A model generated the notes under the pieces. It worked only from the letters and a program-made list of their open reading frames with translations, was not told where the DNA came from and made no database searches. From Thauera sp. (lineage in GTDB: Bacteria; Pseudomonadota; Gammaproteobacteria; Burkholderiales; Rhodocyclaceae), in contig JAFLDS010000001.1 in assembly GCA_017302295.1 (NCBI GenBank), positions 1 to 64,000 of the forward strand: a DNA stretch of 64,000 nt, read 5' to 3'. The first letter of the stretch is position 1, and every line of letters begins with the position of its first letter. Positions 53,935-64,000 of this stretch are shown here, piece by piece. The position numbers and the translations under genes were made by a program.

Positions 53935-54534
53935 ATGACTGAAGCGAGCGAAACGAACAAGCGACCGGCCATTTCGGTGGCAGCGGCCCCGGTGACCCGC
54001 ATCGCGCGGCGCCACGCCCGCCCTGGGCGCGAGGCCGAGTACGAGGCGCTTGTGCGCGAGATGTTTGGAAGGATGCGCGCGAGCCGTGGATTCATGGGGG
54101 CGGACATGATTCCGCCTGAGGAAGCGCACGGCGAGTACCAGGTGGTCGTGAAGTTCGCCTCCGAGGCCGACCTGCAGGCCTGGGACGAGTCTGCCGCGCG
54201 CGCCGAAATGCACAAGCGCATTCGTGAGGTTGCCGAGGATGAGCCGGAGTACCGGCGTCTGAGCGGACTCGAGGCGTGGTTTACCGGTGCGGTGGTGCCG
54301 GCCTCGATGCACCCGCCGCGGTTTCGCATGGCGGTTGTGACCTGGATGGGCATCTTCCCGGTGGTCTCGTTCTACCTGTGGCTGGTGTCGCTTTGGCCCG
54401 GCTTCGTGGAGTTGCCCTTTCTGCCACGCACCGCGGTATTCACCGCGCTGATCGTCGCGACCATGACCTGGGGCGTCATGCCGCGTCTCACCAAACTGAT
54501 GCGCGGCTGGCTGAGTCCGAAATCGAAGCAGTGA
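53935..54534 (+). CDS. ABM-domain protein with two C-terminal membrane helices, 199 aa
   Basis: The first 110 residues match the antibiotic-biosynthesis-monooxygenase fold: ITRIARRHARPGREAEYEALVREMF-like start and GEYQVVVKFASEADLQAW. Two hydrophobic helices follow (MAVVTWMGIFPVVSFYLWLVSL and TAVFTALIVATMTWGVM). Such membrane ABM proteins are widespread but unassigned. It does not look like a phenol enzyme. Confidence 0.75.
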   Translation: MTEASETNKRPAISVAAAPVTRIARRHARPGREAEYEALVREMFGRMRASRGFMGADMIPPEEAHGEYQVVVKFASEADLQAWDESAARAEMHKRIREVAEDEPEYRRLSGLEAWFTGAVVPASMHPPRFRMAVVTWMGIFPVVSFYLWLVSLWPGFVELPFLPRTAVFTALIVATMTWGVMPRLTKLMRGWLSPKSKQ

Positions 54535-54542
54535 GGGCGCGG

Positions 54543-54607
54543 GGATTTCCCCGCCGGCCGCGCGGAGGGCGAGGCGAAGGGGGAAATCCGGAGGCGTCGG
54601 GTATAAT
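54543..54607 (+). promoter_or_regulatory. Inverted repeat and -10 element before purL
   Basis: GGATTTCCCC (54543-54552) and GGGGAAATCC (54580-54589) are inverted repeats, then TATAAT at 54602-54607, 60 bases before the purL ATG. No good -35 is seen. Confidence 0.45.
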
Positions 54608-54666
54608 TCCGCGATTCTGCAGGCGCACGACGCTTGCTGAGCCTTTCCATTCCCGCCTCGACCGAC

Positions 54667-57600
54667 ATGACCTCGATCCTGAAACTGCGTGGCGCTGCGG
54701 CGCTGTCCCGTACCCGACTGGAACGCCTCTCCCGCGCAGCGGGCGAGGTGGTGCCGAAGCTGAAGGGGCTCGCGGCCGAGCACTGGTATTTCGTCGAGCT
54801 CACCGCGCCCCTGTCCGCGGCCGAGGAGGATCGACTGGCGGACCTTCTCGGGGCGCGACCGGAATCGGCTCAGGCGCCTGCAGGCACGCTGCTGTTCGTG
54901 GTGCCGCGCCTCGGTACGATCTCGCCGTGGTCGTCGAAGGCGACCGACATCGCTCGGCAGTGCGGGTTCGACAAGGTCGTGCGCATCGAGCGTGGCACGG
55001 CCTACAGCGTCGACGGCAAGGGTGCGGAGAGCAATCCGGCGCTGCTGGCGCTGCTGCACGATCGCATGACCGAGTCGGTGCTCCCCGCGCTGGATCAGGC
55101 TGATGAACTTTTTCATCACTACGCGCCGCAGCCGCTAACGTCAGTCGACATCCTCGCCGGCGGGCGCGCTGCGCTGGAGAGGGCGAACGGCGAACTTGGC
55201 CTGGCGCTGTCCGAGGACGAGATCGATTATCTGCTCGAGAACTTCTCGCGCATGGCGCGCAATCCGACCGATGTCGAGCTGATGATGTTCGCTCAGGCGA
55301 ACTCCGAGCACTGCCGCCACAAGATCTTCAACGCCGACTGGGTGATCGACGCGCGGCCGATGGACAAGTCGCTGTTCGGCATGATCAAGGATACCCACAA
55401 GGCCCATCCGCAGGGCACGGTCGTGGCCTACTCGGACAACGCTTCCATCATCGAAGGGGCGACGATCGACCGGCTGTATCCGGATTCGGACGGCATCTGG
55501 CGCTACCACACCGAGGAAACCCATATCCTCGCCAAGGTCGAGACGCACAACCATCCGACAGCGATCTCGCCCTTCCCGGGCGCGGCGACCGGCGCCGGCG
55601 GCGAGATCCGCGACGAGGGCGCGACCGGCCGCGGTTCGCGTCCGAAGGCGGGCCTGGCGGGCTTCTCGGTGTCGAACCTGAACATCCCGGGGTTCGAGCA
55701 GCCCTGGGAGACACCTAACGGCAGGCCCTACGGCAAGCCCGAGCGCATTGCCTCCGCGCTCGACATCATGATCGAGGGGCCGATCGGCGCCGCTGCCTTC
55801 AACAACGAATTCGGTCGCCCCAACCTGGCCGGCTACTTCCGCAGCTTCGAGCAGGAAGTGCAGGGCGAGGTGCGCGGCTACCACAAGCCCATCATGATCG
55901 CCGGCGGACTCGGCAACATCCAGGCGCAGCAGTCCGAAAAGCCGACCTTTCCGCCGGGCACGCTGCTGATCCAGCTCGGTGGTCCGGGCATGCTCATCGG
56001 CCTCGGCGGCGGCGCGGCCTCCTCGATGGCGACCGGCACCAACACCGCCGACCTCGACTTCGCCTCGGTGCAGCGCGGCAACCCCGAGATCCAGCGCCGC
56101 TGCCAGGAAGTCATCGACGCCTGCTGGCAACTGGGCGACAAGAACCCGATCATCGCCATCCACGACGTCGGCGCCGGTGGCCTGTCGAATGCGATGCCCG
56201 AGCTCGCCGACCACGCCGGCCTGGGCGCGCATTTCGAGCTGCGAGAAGTCCACATCGAAGAGCCGGGCATGAGCCCGCGCGAGATCTGGTCGAACGAGTC
56301 GCAGGAGCGCTACGTGCTCGCGATCGCGCCGGAAAGCCTCGATCAGTTCCGCGCCTTCTGCGAGCGCGAGCGCTGCCCGTTTGCGGTGCTGGGTACCGCC
56401 ACGGCGGATGGTCACCTGACCGTGTCCGATCGCCATTTCGGCAACAAGCCGGTCGACATGGAGATGCAGGTGTTGCTCGGCAAACCGCCGAAGATGACGC
56501 GCAACGTGTCGCGCCGTGCGGTGCACCTGCCGCCCTTCGATACGACCGACCTCGACCTGAAGGAGGCGGGTCTGCGCGTCCTGCGCATGCCGGCGGTCGC
56601 GAGCAAGAGCTTCCTGATCACGATCGGCGACCGCTCGGTCGGCGGGCTGACCGCGCGTGACCAGTTTGTTGGCCCGTGGCAGATCCCGGTGGCCGACGTT
56701 GCCGTAACGGCGATGAGTTTTCAGGGCTACCGTGGCGAAGCCTTTGCGATGGGCGAGCGCACCTCGGTCGCCTGCGTCGACGCACCGGCGTCGGGCCGCA
56801 TGGCGATCGGCGAGGCGATCACCAACATCGCCGCGGCCGACATCGCCGGCATCGGCGACGTCAAGCTGTCGGCCAACTGGATGGCGGCGGCCGGCCATCG
56901 CGGCGAGGATGCCAAGCTGTTCGATACGGTGAAGGCCGTTTCCGATTTCTGCATCGCTGCGAACTTGTCGATTCCGGTGGGCAAGGACTCCTTGTCGATG
57001 CGCACCGCGTGGAAGGATGGCGACGAGGACAAGCAGGTCGTCGCCCCGCTGTCCTTGATCGCCACCGCCTTCGCGCCGGTGCAGGACATCCGCCGCACCT
57101 TGACGCCGCAACTGCAGTTCCCCGAGGGCGTCGAGACCGAGCTACTGCTGATCGACCTCGGCAATGGCCACAACCGCCTCGGCGGTTCGGTGCTCGCGCA
57201 GGCTTACAACGCCGTGGGCGAGCATGCGCCCGACGTCGATCCGGCCCAGCTTGCTGCCTTCTTCGCCACCATCCAGCGTTTGCGCCGGGACGGACTGCTG
57301 CTTGCCTACCACGATCGCGGTGACGGTGGTCTTTTCGCCACCGTGGTCGAGATGGCATTTGCGGCGAAGTGTGGGCTATCGCTTGTGCTCGATACGGTCT
57401 GCTACGACCAGTACATGAATGACGTCGACGGGCTGGAGAAAAAGCCGGACACGCTCAAGGGGCGCTTCGGCGACAAGCTGTTTGCCGGCCTGTTCGCCGA
57501 AGAGCTGGGCGCGGTCATCCAGATCCGCCGTGACGACCGCGCGAAGATCACCGAGGTGTTGCGCCAGGCGAAGCTCGCCTATCACTTCATCGGCGAGCCC

Positions 57601-58614
57601 AACGACAAGGACGAGATCCGTTTCCGTCGCAACGCCAAGCTCGTCTTTGGCGCCAGCCGTACCGAGCTGCTGCAGGCCTGGTCGGAGACGAGCTACCGGA
57701 TCGCCCGCCTGCGCGACGATGCCGACTGCGTGCAGCAGGAGTTCGACGCGCTGGCCGACGCGAGCGATCCGGGGCTATCCGTTGCGCTGTCCTTCGATGT
57801 TACCGAGGACGTTGCCGCGCCTTTCATCGCCACCGGCGCGCGGCCGCAGGTGGCGGTGCTGCGCGAGCAGGGCGTCAATTCGCAGTTCGAGATGGCCGCG
57901 GCCTTCGAGCGCGCCGGTTTTGCGCCGGTCGACGTGCACATGTCGGACCTCCAGTCCGGTCGCATCGACCTGGCCAACTTCCACGGTCTCGCCGCTTGCG
58001 GCGGCTTCTCCTATGGCGACGTGCTCGGAGCGGGGCAGGGGTGGGCGAAGTCCATCCTGTTCAACCCGAAGCTGCGTGCCGAGTTCGAGGCCTTCTTCGG
58101 TCGCAGTGACACCTTTGCGCTTGGCGTGTGCAATGGTTGCCAGATGATGGCTCACCTGGCGCCGATCATCCCCGGCGCGGAAGCCTGGCCGACCTTCCAT
58201 CGCAATCGCAGCGAGCAGTTCGAGGCGCGCTTCGCCATGGTCGAGGTGGTCGATAGCCCCTCCATCCTGTTGAAGGGCATGGCCGGCAGCCGCATGCCCA
58301 TCGTCGTCAGTCATGGCGAGGGCAGGGCGGTGTTCGCGCAGGAAGCGGATCGCGCCAGCGCGCTGCTTGCAGTGCGTTACGTCGACAGTCACGGCAAACC
58401 GACCGAGGTGTATCCGAAGAACCCGAACGGCTCTCAGGACGGCGTCACCGGCTTCACGACAGCCGACGGACGCTTCACGATCATGATGCCGCACCCGGAG
58501 CGTACCGCCCGCACGCTGCAGATGTCGTGGGCGCCGCAATGGCTGGTGGACACGAGTCCGGACGCCTCGCCTTGGCTGCGCATGTTCCGCAACGCCCGAG
58601 TCTGGCTGGGCTGA
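54667..58614 (+). CDS. purL: Phosphoribosylformylglycinamidine synthase, 1315 aa
   Basis: The single-chain PurL of purine synthesis makes FGAM from FGAR, glutamine and ATP. It has the FGAM synthetase part ([47 protein letters not shown] region) and a C-terminal class I amidotransferase with Cys1155 in GVCNGCQMM, then MPHPERTAR. Length is usual. ATG 54667 starts the conserved [13 protein letters not shown]; an upstream ATG would add 11 residues. Confidence 0.97.
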   Translation: MTSILKLRGAAALSRTRLERLSRAAGEVVPKLKGLAAEHWYFVELTAPLSAAEEDRLADLLGARPESAQAPAGTLLFVVPRLGTISPWSSKATDIARQCGFDKVVRIERGTAYSVDGKGAESNPALLALLHDRMTESVLPALDQADELFHHYAPQPLTSVDILAGGRAALERANGELGLALSEDEIDYLLENFSRMARNPTDVELMMFAQANSEHCRHKIFNADWVIDARPMDKSLFGMIKDTHKAHPQGTVVAYSDNASIIEGATIDRLYPDSDGIWRYHTEETHILAKVETHNHPTAISPFPGAATGAGGEIRDEGATGRGSRPKAGLAGFSVSNLNIPGFEQPWETPNGRPYGKPERIASALDIMIEGPIGAAAFNNEFGRPNLAGYFRSFEQEVQGEVRGYHKPIMIAGGLGNIQAQQSEKPTFPPGTLLIQLGGPGMLIGLGGGAASSMATGTNTADLDFASVQRGNPEIQRRCQEVIDACWQLGDKNPIIAIHDVGAGGLSNAMPELADHAGLGAHFELREVHIEEPGMSPREIWSNESQERYVLAIAPESLDQFRAFCERERCPFAVLGTATADGHLTVSDRHFGNKPVDMEMQVLLGKPPKMTRNVSRRAVHLPPFDTTDLDLKEAGLRVLRMPAVASKSFLITIGDRSVGGLTARDQFVGPWQIPVADVAVTAMSFQGYRGEAFAMGERTSVACVDAPASGRMAIGEAITNIAAADIAGIGDVKLSANWMAAAGHRGEDAKLFDTVKAVSDFCIAANLSIPVGKDSLSMRTAWKDGDEDKQVVAPLSLIATAFAPVQDIRRTLTPQLQFPEGVETELLLIDLGNGHNRLGGSVLAQAYNAVGEHAPDVDPAQLAAFFATIQRLRRDGLLLAYHDRGDGGLFATVVEMAFAAKCGLSLVLDTVCYDQYMNDVDGLEKKPDTLKGRFGDKLFAGLFAEELGAVIQIRRDDRAKITEVLRQAKLAYHFIGEPNDKDEIRFRRNAKLVFGASRTELLQAWSETSYRIARLRDDADCVQQEFDALADASDPGLSVALSFDVTEDVAAPFIATGARPQVAVLREQGVNSQFEMAAAFERAGFAPVDVHMSDLQSGRIDLANFHGLAACGGFSYGDVLGAGQGWAKSILFNPKLRAEFEAFFGRSDTFALGVCNGCQMMAHLAPIIPGAEAWPTFHRNRSEQFEARFAMVEVVDSPSILLKGMAGSRMPIVVSHGEGRAVFAQEADRASALLAVRYVDSHGKPTEVYPKNPNGSQDGVTGFTTADGRFTIMMPHPERTARTLQMSWAPQWLVDTSPDASPWLRMFRNARVWLG

Positions 58615-58767
58615 GCCGCGCTCGACGGGGCAGCCCGGTCGCCGCTGCCCCCGCGGTTGCGGCGCGGACTTTCCGGGCGTGACGGACCTCGGGTGCGACT
58701 TTTTGGCGCACCCGAGCAGCTGGATTTCTGGTGCATATTCCAGATTCCCGCTAATTGGAGATTCCGC

Positions 58768-59235
58768 ATGAAAAAGCTCGTCCTGGCGTCCCTCTTCGCC
58801 ACCTTTCTTGCCGCGCCGGCTTCGGCTGATGTGACCGTGGGCGATGCCTGGGTGCGCGCCACCGTGCCGTCGCAGAAGGCCACCGGCGCCTTCATGCTGC
58901 TGACTTCGGACGTCGATGCCCGCCTGGTGGCGGCGCGCTCGTCCGTTGCCGGTGTGGTGGAGATCCACGAAATGGTGATGGCGAACAACGTGATGAAGAT
59001 GAGCCCGATCCCGGCGCTCGATCTGCCTGCGGGCAAGGCGGTGGAACTCAAGCCCGGCGGCTATCACGTCATGCTGATGGACCTGAAGGCGCAGGTGAAG
59101 GACGGCGACAAGGTGCCGCTGACGCTCGTCATCGAAGGCAAGGACGGCAAGCAGCAGACGCTGGAACTCAGCGCGCCGGCACGCCCGCTGAACGCGCCGG
59201 CCAGCGGCGCGAGCATGCAGCACAAGCAGCACTGA
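58768..59235 (+). CDS. Periplasmic copper chaperone, PCu(A)C family, 155 aa
   Basis: A signal peptide (MKKLVLASLFATFLAAPASA) precedes the DUF461 fold: VTVGDAWVRATVPSQKATGAFM and HEMVMANNVMKM, with His and Met ligands for Cu(I), and PGGYHVMLMDLK. The His-rich end (MQHKQH) may also bind copper. It would deliver copper to cytochrome oxidase. Confidence 0.93.
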   Translation: MKKLVLASLFATFLAAPASADVTVGDAWVRATVPSQKATGAFMLLTSDVDARLVAARSSVAGVVEIHEMVMANNVMKMSPIPALDLPAGKAVELKPGGYHVMLMDLKAQVKDGDKVPLTLVIEGKDGKQQTLELSAPARPLNAPASGASMQHKQH

Positions 59236-59242
59236 ACCTGCG

Positions 59243-59287
59243 TCACCCTCAGGCCGGTCGGTTGCGTACCGACCGGCCTGAGGGTGA
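59243..59287. terminator. Perfect 20-bp stem-loop between convergent genes
   Basis: Arms at 59243-59262 and 59268-59287 are perfectly complementary with a TGCGT loop. It lies between the copper chaperone and ETF-QO stops (10 bases before the latter) and could end both transcripts, although no T-run is present. Confidence 0.7.
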
Positions 59288-59297
59288 CCTGAGGGCC

Positions 59298-60935
59298 TTA
59301 CATCCCCTGATAGATCGGCCCCTCGCCGCCCTGGGGCACGACCCAGTTGATGTTCTGGGTGGGATCCTTGATGTCGCAGGTCTTGCAGTGCACGCAGTTC
59401 TGCGCGTTGATCTGCAAACGCGGCACGTCGTTCTCGCGCACGATCTCGTAGACGCCGGCCGGGCAGTAGCGCTGCTCGGGCGCGTCGTACTGCGCCAGGT
59501 TCACGCCGATCGGCACCGACGCGTCCTTGAGCTGCAGGTGGCAGGGCTGGTCTTCCTCGTGGTTGGTGTTGGACAGGAAGACGGACGACAGCCGGTCGAA
59601 GGTCAGCACCCCGTCCGGTTTCGGGTAGGCGATCTTCGCGCACTCGGCGGCGGGCCTGAGCTCGAGATGGTCGGCGCTGTTGTGCAGCGTCCAGGGCACC
59701 TTGCCCTTGAAGAGCTTCTGCTCGGCGCCGAAGAGGAAGGAGCCCAGCCACAGGCCTTTCTTCATGTAGGGCTTGAAGTTGCGCGTCTTGTAGAGCTCCT
59801 CGTGCAGCCACGAATCCTGGAAGGCCGACGGATAGGCGGTGAGCGCGTCGCGCTGGCGCTGCGTCGCCAGGGCCTCGAAGGCGGCCTCGGCGGCGAGCAT
59901 GCCGGACTTGATCGCCGCATGGCTGCCCTTGATGCGCGCGGCGTTCAAGAAACCGGCGTCGTCGCCGATCAGCGCGCCACCCGGGAAGATCAGCCGCGGC
60001 AGGCTCTGCAGGCCACCGGCGGCAATCGCGCGTGCGCCATAGGCCAGGCGCTTGCCGCCTTCCAGATATTTGCGGATCTCCGGATGCGTCTTGTAGCGCT
60101 GCATCTCCTCGAAGGGCGACAGGTGCGGGTTGGTGTAGCCCAGGCCGACGACGAAGCCCACCGCAACAAGGTTGTCCTCGAGGTGATAGACGAAGCCCCC
60201 GCCATAGGTGGCGTTGTCCATCGGCCAGCCGGCGGTGTGCACCACCAGCCCCGGGCGATGGTTCTCGGGCTTCACCTCCCACAGCTCCTTGATGCCGATG
60301 CCGTAGGTCTGCGGATCGACGCCGTCCCGGAGGTTGAACTTCGCCTCCAGCTGCTTGCCGAGGTGGCCGCGGCAGCCCTCGGCAAAGAGGGTGTACTTCG
60401 CGTGCAGCTCCATGCCCGGCTGGTAGGCGGGGCCCGGCTCGCCATCGCGGCCCAGGCCCATGTCGCCGGTGGCCACGCCCTTCACCGCGCCGGCCTCGTC
60501 ATAGAGAATCTCGGCGCCGGCAAAGCCCGGATAGACTTCCACGCCCATCGCCTCGGCCTGCTCGCCCAGCCACTTCACCACGTTCCCCAGGCGCACGATG
60601 TAGTTGCCGTGGTTGATCAGGCAATCGGGCGTCAGGCCGTGAGGCACGGGGCGCGCACCGGTTTCGGTGAGCATCAGGACCTTGTCCTCGGTCACCGCGG
60701 TCTTGAGCGGCGCGCCTTGCGCCTTCCAGTCGGGGATCAGCTCGGTGAGCGCGCGCGGATCCATCACCGCGCCCGACAGGATGTGGGCGCCGATCTCGGC
60801 CGCCTTCTCGATCAGGCACACGGCGAGCTCCTGACCCTTGGCTGCGGCCAGTTGCTTGAGCTTGATCGCCGCGGCCAGCCCCGCAGGGCCGCCGCCGACG
60901 ATCAGCACGTCAAATTCCATCGATTCGCGTTCCAT
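59298..60935 (-). CDS. Electron-transfer flavoprotein-ubiquinone oxidoreductase, 545 aa
   Basis: FAD site VLIVGGGPAGLAAAIKL at the start, and at the C-terminus a 4Fe-4S set (CVHCKTCDIKDPTQ with an upstream Cys in NAQNC). It passes electrons from acyl-CoA dehydrogenases through ETF to ubiquinone. ATG 60935 has AAGGAG 9 bases upstream. Confidence 0.96.
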   Translation of the reverse strand: MERESMEFDVLIVGGGPAGLAAAIKLKQLAAAKGQELAVCLIEKAAEIGAHILSGAVMDPRALTELIPDWKAQGAPLKTAVTEDKVLMLTETGARPVPHGLTPDCLINHGNYIVRLGNVVKWLGEQAEAMGVEVYPGFAGAEILYDEAGAVKGVATGDMGLGRDGEPGPAYQPGMELHAKYTLFAEGCRGHLGKQLEAKFNLRDGVDPQTYGIGIKELWEVKPENHRPGLVVHTAGWPMDNATYGGGFVYHLEDNLVAVGFVVGLGYTNPHLSPFEEMQRYKTHPEIRKYLEGGKRLAYGARAIAAGGLQSLPRLIFPGGALIGDDAGFLNAARIKGSHAAIKSGMLAAEAAFEALATQRQRDALTAYPSAFQDSWLHEELYKTRNFKPYMKKGLWLGSFLFGAEQKLFKGKVPWTLHNSADHLELRPAAECAKIAYPKPDGVLTFDRLSSVFLSNTNHEEDQPCHLQLKDASVPIGVNLAQYDAPEQRYCPAGVYEIVRENDVPRLQINAQNCVHCKTCDIKDPTQNINWVVPQGGEGPIYQGM

Positions 60936-61043
60936 CCGTTTCTCCTTTGGATTCCGCTGCTCATGCCTTAGTGCGGTCGCGCGCCCTGCGCATTGTCGGC
61001 ACAATGAACAACGCCGGGAAGACCTTGCGCCGCTGCTCTTAAA

Positions 61044-61063
61044 AACATACGGATGCGTATGTT
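61044..61063. promoter_or_regulatory. TetR-type operator-like palindrome
   Basis: AACATACG (61044-61051) and CGTATGTT (61056-61063) are perfect inverted repeats with a 4-base spacer, between divergent ETF-QO and thioesterase genes. The shape suits TetR-family regulators of fatty-acid or CoA-ester breakdown. Confidence 0.6.
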
Positions 61064-61101
61064 ACATTACACGCGATTTTCGACAACAGGAAAATACCCG
61101 G

Positions 61102-61509
61102 ATGGAGACAACGAGGAAGCTTCTGCGCACGAGCCGTATGCCGGTGCGGTGGGGCGACATGGATGCCTATGGCCATGTCAACAACACGATCTACTTTCGC
61201 TATTTCGAGCAGATCCGCGTTGAATGGCTTGAGGAGATGGGTTCCATCGTGCGCCCCGACGAACCGGTGGGCCCGGTCATCATCAATGCCAGTTGCACCT
61301 TCCTGGCGCCGGTCAATTATCCCGCCACGGTGGTGGTGAAGATGTACGGCGGCGAGCCGGGGCGGACGAGCATGATGACCTGGTACGAGTTGTTCATCGA
61401 TGGTGACGATCGTCTCTATGCCGAGGGGGCAGCGAAAACCGTCTGGATGGACATGGCGACTGGAAAATCGTCGCCGCTGCCGGATATAATCCGCAGCTTG
61501 TTCGATTAA
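61102..61509 (+). CDS. Hot-dog acyl-CoA thioesterase of 4HBT type, 135 aa
   Basis: MPVRWGDMDAYGHVNNTIYFRYFEQIRVEWL is the YbgC/4HBT motif with catalytic Asp, followed by NASCTFLAPVNYPATVVV. It would hydrolyse an acyl-CoA. A longer frame upstream overlaps ETF-QO in the opposite strand and is a shadow. It is followed after 37 bases by the acetoacetyl-CoA synthetase gene. Confidence 0.9.
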   Translation: METTRKLLRTSRMPVRWGDMDAYGHVNNTIYFRYFEQIRVEWLEEMGSIVRPDEPVGPVIINASCTFLAPVNYPATVVVKMYGGEPGRTSMMTWYELFIDGDDRLYAEGAAKTVWMDMATGKSSPLPDIIRSLFD

Positions 61510-61546
61510 ACATAATTAAAATAATTCGATAATATCGGAGGAGACA

Positions 61547-63523
<1,977 letters not shown>

Positions 63524-63534
63524 AGGAGCTGGGC

Positions 63535-64000
63535 ATGCTGATGAATCGCGACAAGTCGGTGCTGCTCGTCATCGATGTGCAGGAGCGTCTGGCGCCGTCC
63601 ATCCACGATGGCGAGCGTGTGGCCGCAAACTGCGCCTGGCTGGCGGGTGTGGCGCAGCGCGTCGGGGTGCCGGTGGTCGTCACCGAGCACTTTCCCGACA
63701 AGATCGGCGCCACGCTCGCCGTAGTGAAGGCCGCAACCATGGGCGCGCATTACGTCACCAAGCAGGCCTTCTCCGCACAGGGCGATGGTTGCCTCGCCGC
63801 GACGGCGGTCCAGGAGCGGCGCCAGGTGGTGGTCTGCGGTACCGAGGCGCACGTGTGCGTGCAGCAGACCGCACTCGAGCTGCGCTGGGCAGGCAAGGAA
63901 GTCTTCGTCGTTGCCGACGCGTCAGGTTCGCGCGATCCGGCGAACCGGGAACTGGCGTTCGCGCGCATGCGCAGTCACGGCATCGAGATCGTGTCGCGCG
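63535..64000 (+). CDS. Isochorismatase-family hydrolase, cut by the window end
   Basis: MLMNRDKSVLLVIDVQERLAPSIHD carries the catalytic Asp, Lys appears in VTKQAFSA, and the Cys in GTEAHVCVQQTA completes the family triad. The frame is open to position 64000 without a stop, so only about 155 residues are seen. AAGGAG lies 7 bases before the ATG, 12 bases after the synthetase stop, so both are in one operon. Confidence 0.88.
   Translation, partial: MLMNRDKSVLLVIDVQERLAPSIHDGERVAANCAWLAGVAQRVGVPVVVTEHFPDKIGATLAVVKAATMGAHYVTKQAFSAQGDGCLAATAVQERRQVVVCGTEAHVCVQQTALELRWAGKEVFVVADASGSRDPANRELAFARMRSHGIEIVSR

Noticed and set aside
53464-55119. 551-aa minus-strand frame
   Set aside because: Antisense of the ABM gene and purL start; no domain.
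55141-57111. 656-aa minus-strand frame
   Set aside because: Antisense shadow of purL; no domain and His/Arg/Asp-rich composition.
57775-60282. 835-aa minus-strand frame
   Set aside because: It lies opposite purL and inside ETF-QO in another frame, and is rich in Arg/Ala/Gly as expected from shadow frames.

Overview
The window looks like a chromosomal segment of an aromatic-degrading betaproteobacterium of the Rhodocyclales type (Thauera, Azoarcus or Aromatoleum). This is inferred from the high-GC housekeeping genes, the multicomponent phenol hydroxylase with a DmpR-type activator, and the order of the phenol genes. No rRNA or tRNA gene was found, so the genus is not proven.

Positions 1-26300 are an accessory, defence-rich region. 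It holds an AT-richer UvrD-like helicase (132-2456), an HNH endonuclease, and a 1652-residue UPF1-like helicase fused to a PD-(D/E)XK nuclease. It also holds a WYL-type regulator divergent from a four-gene SMC operon of Wadjet/MksBEF type (10648-18203; jetA to jetD-like). The two promoters of that divergent pair share a perfect 13+13 bp palindrome at 10559-10586. Further right are a HEPN/DUF5677-like protein, a DUF429 protein, a long Phd-like protein, a YigZ protein, a LexA-box divergent pair with a decayed SRAP gene, a frameshifted TOTE-type primase-helicase and a FitAB toxin-antitoxin pair. A relic of the TOTE gene 5' end lies at 2711-2853, so homologous sequence flanks the island.

Positions 26300-36200 are an integrated mobile element. 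A minus-strand set of mostly overlapping genes carries an AlpA-type regulator, an ATPase of replication-helicase type, two unknown genes, DUF2924, a large serine recombinase and a small HTH partner. ParDE and TacAT toxin-antitoxin modules sit at the other end. Non-coding DNA around ParDE holds GTGAC/AACAATA palindromic arrays and GGTTYGCA iteron-like repeats. A broken ISAs1 transposase marks the right edge.

Positions 36850-43000 return to host-like genes: pirin, a small zinc-ribbon protein, a cold-shock protein, FKBP isomerase, a zinc metallopeptidase and the sigma-54 activator DmpR. Positions 43000-53800 are the phenol cluster: twin UAS palindromes and a -24/-12 promoter, dmpKLMNOP (phenol to catechol), catechol 2,3-dioxygenase, a GntR repressor candidate, a GlcG/HbpS-like protein, the ring-cleavage hydrolase, the acetaldehyde dehydrogenase/aldolase pair and a 4-oxalocrotonate tautomerase. 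The ferredoxin, hydroxymuconic semialdehyde dehydrogenase, oxalocrotonate decarboxylase and hydratase genes of the classical operon are absent from the window.

Positions 53900-64000 are housekeeping: an ABM-domain membrane protein, purL, a copper chaperone, ETF-ubiquinone oxidoreductase, an acyl-CoA thioesterase, acetoacetyl-CoA synthetase and a truncated isochorismatase-family hydrolase.
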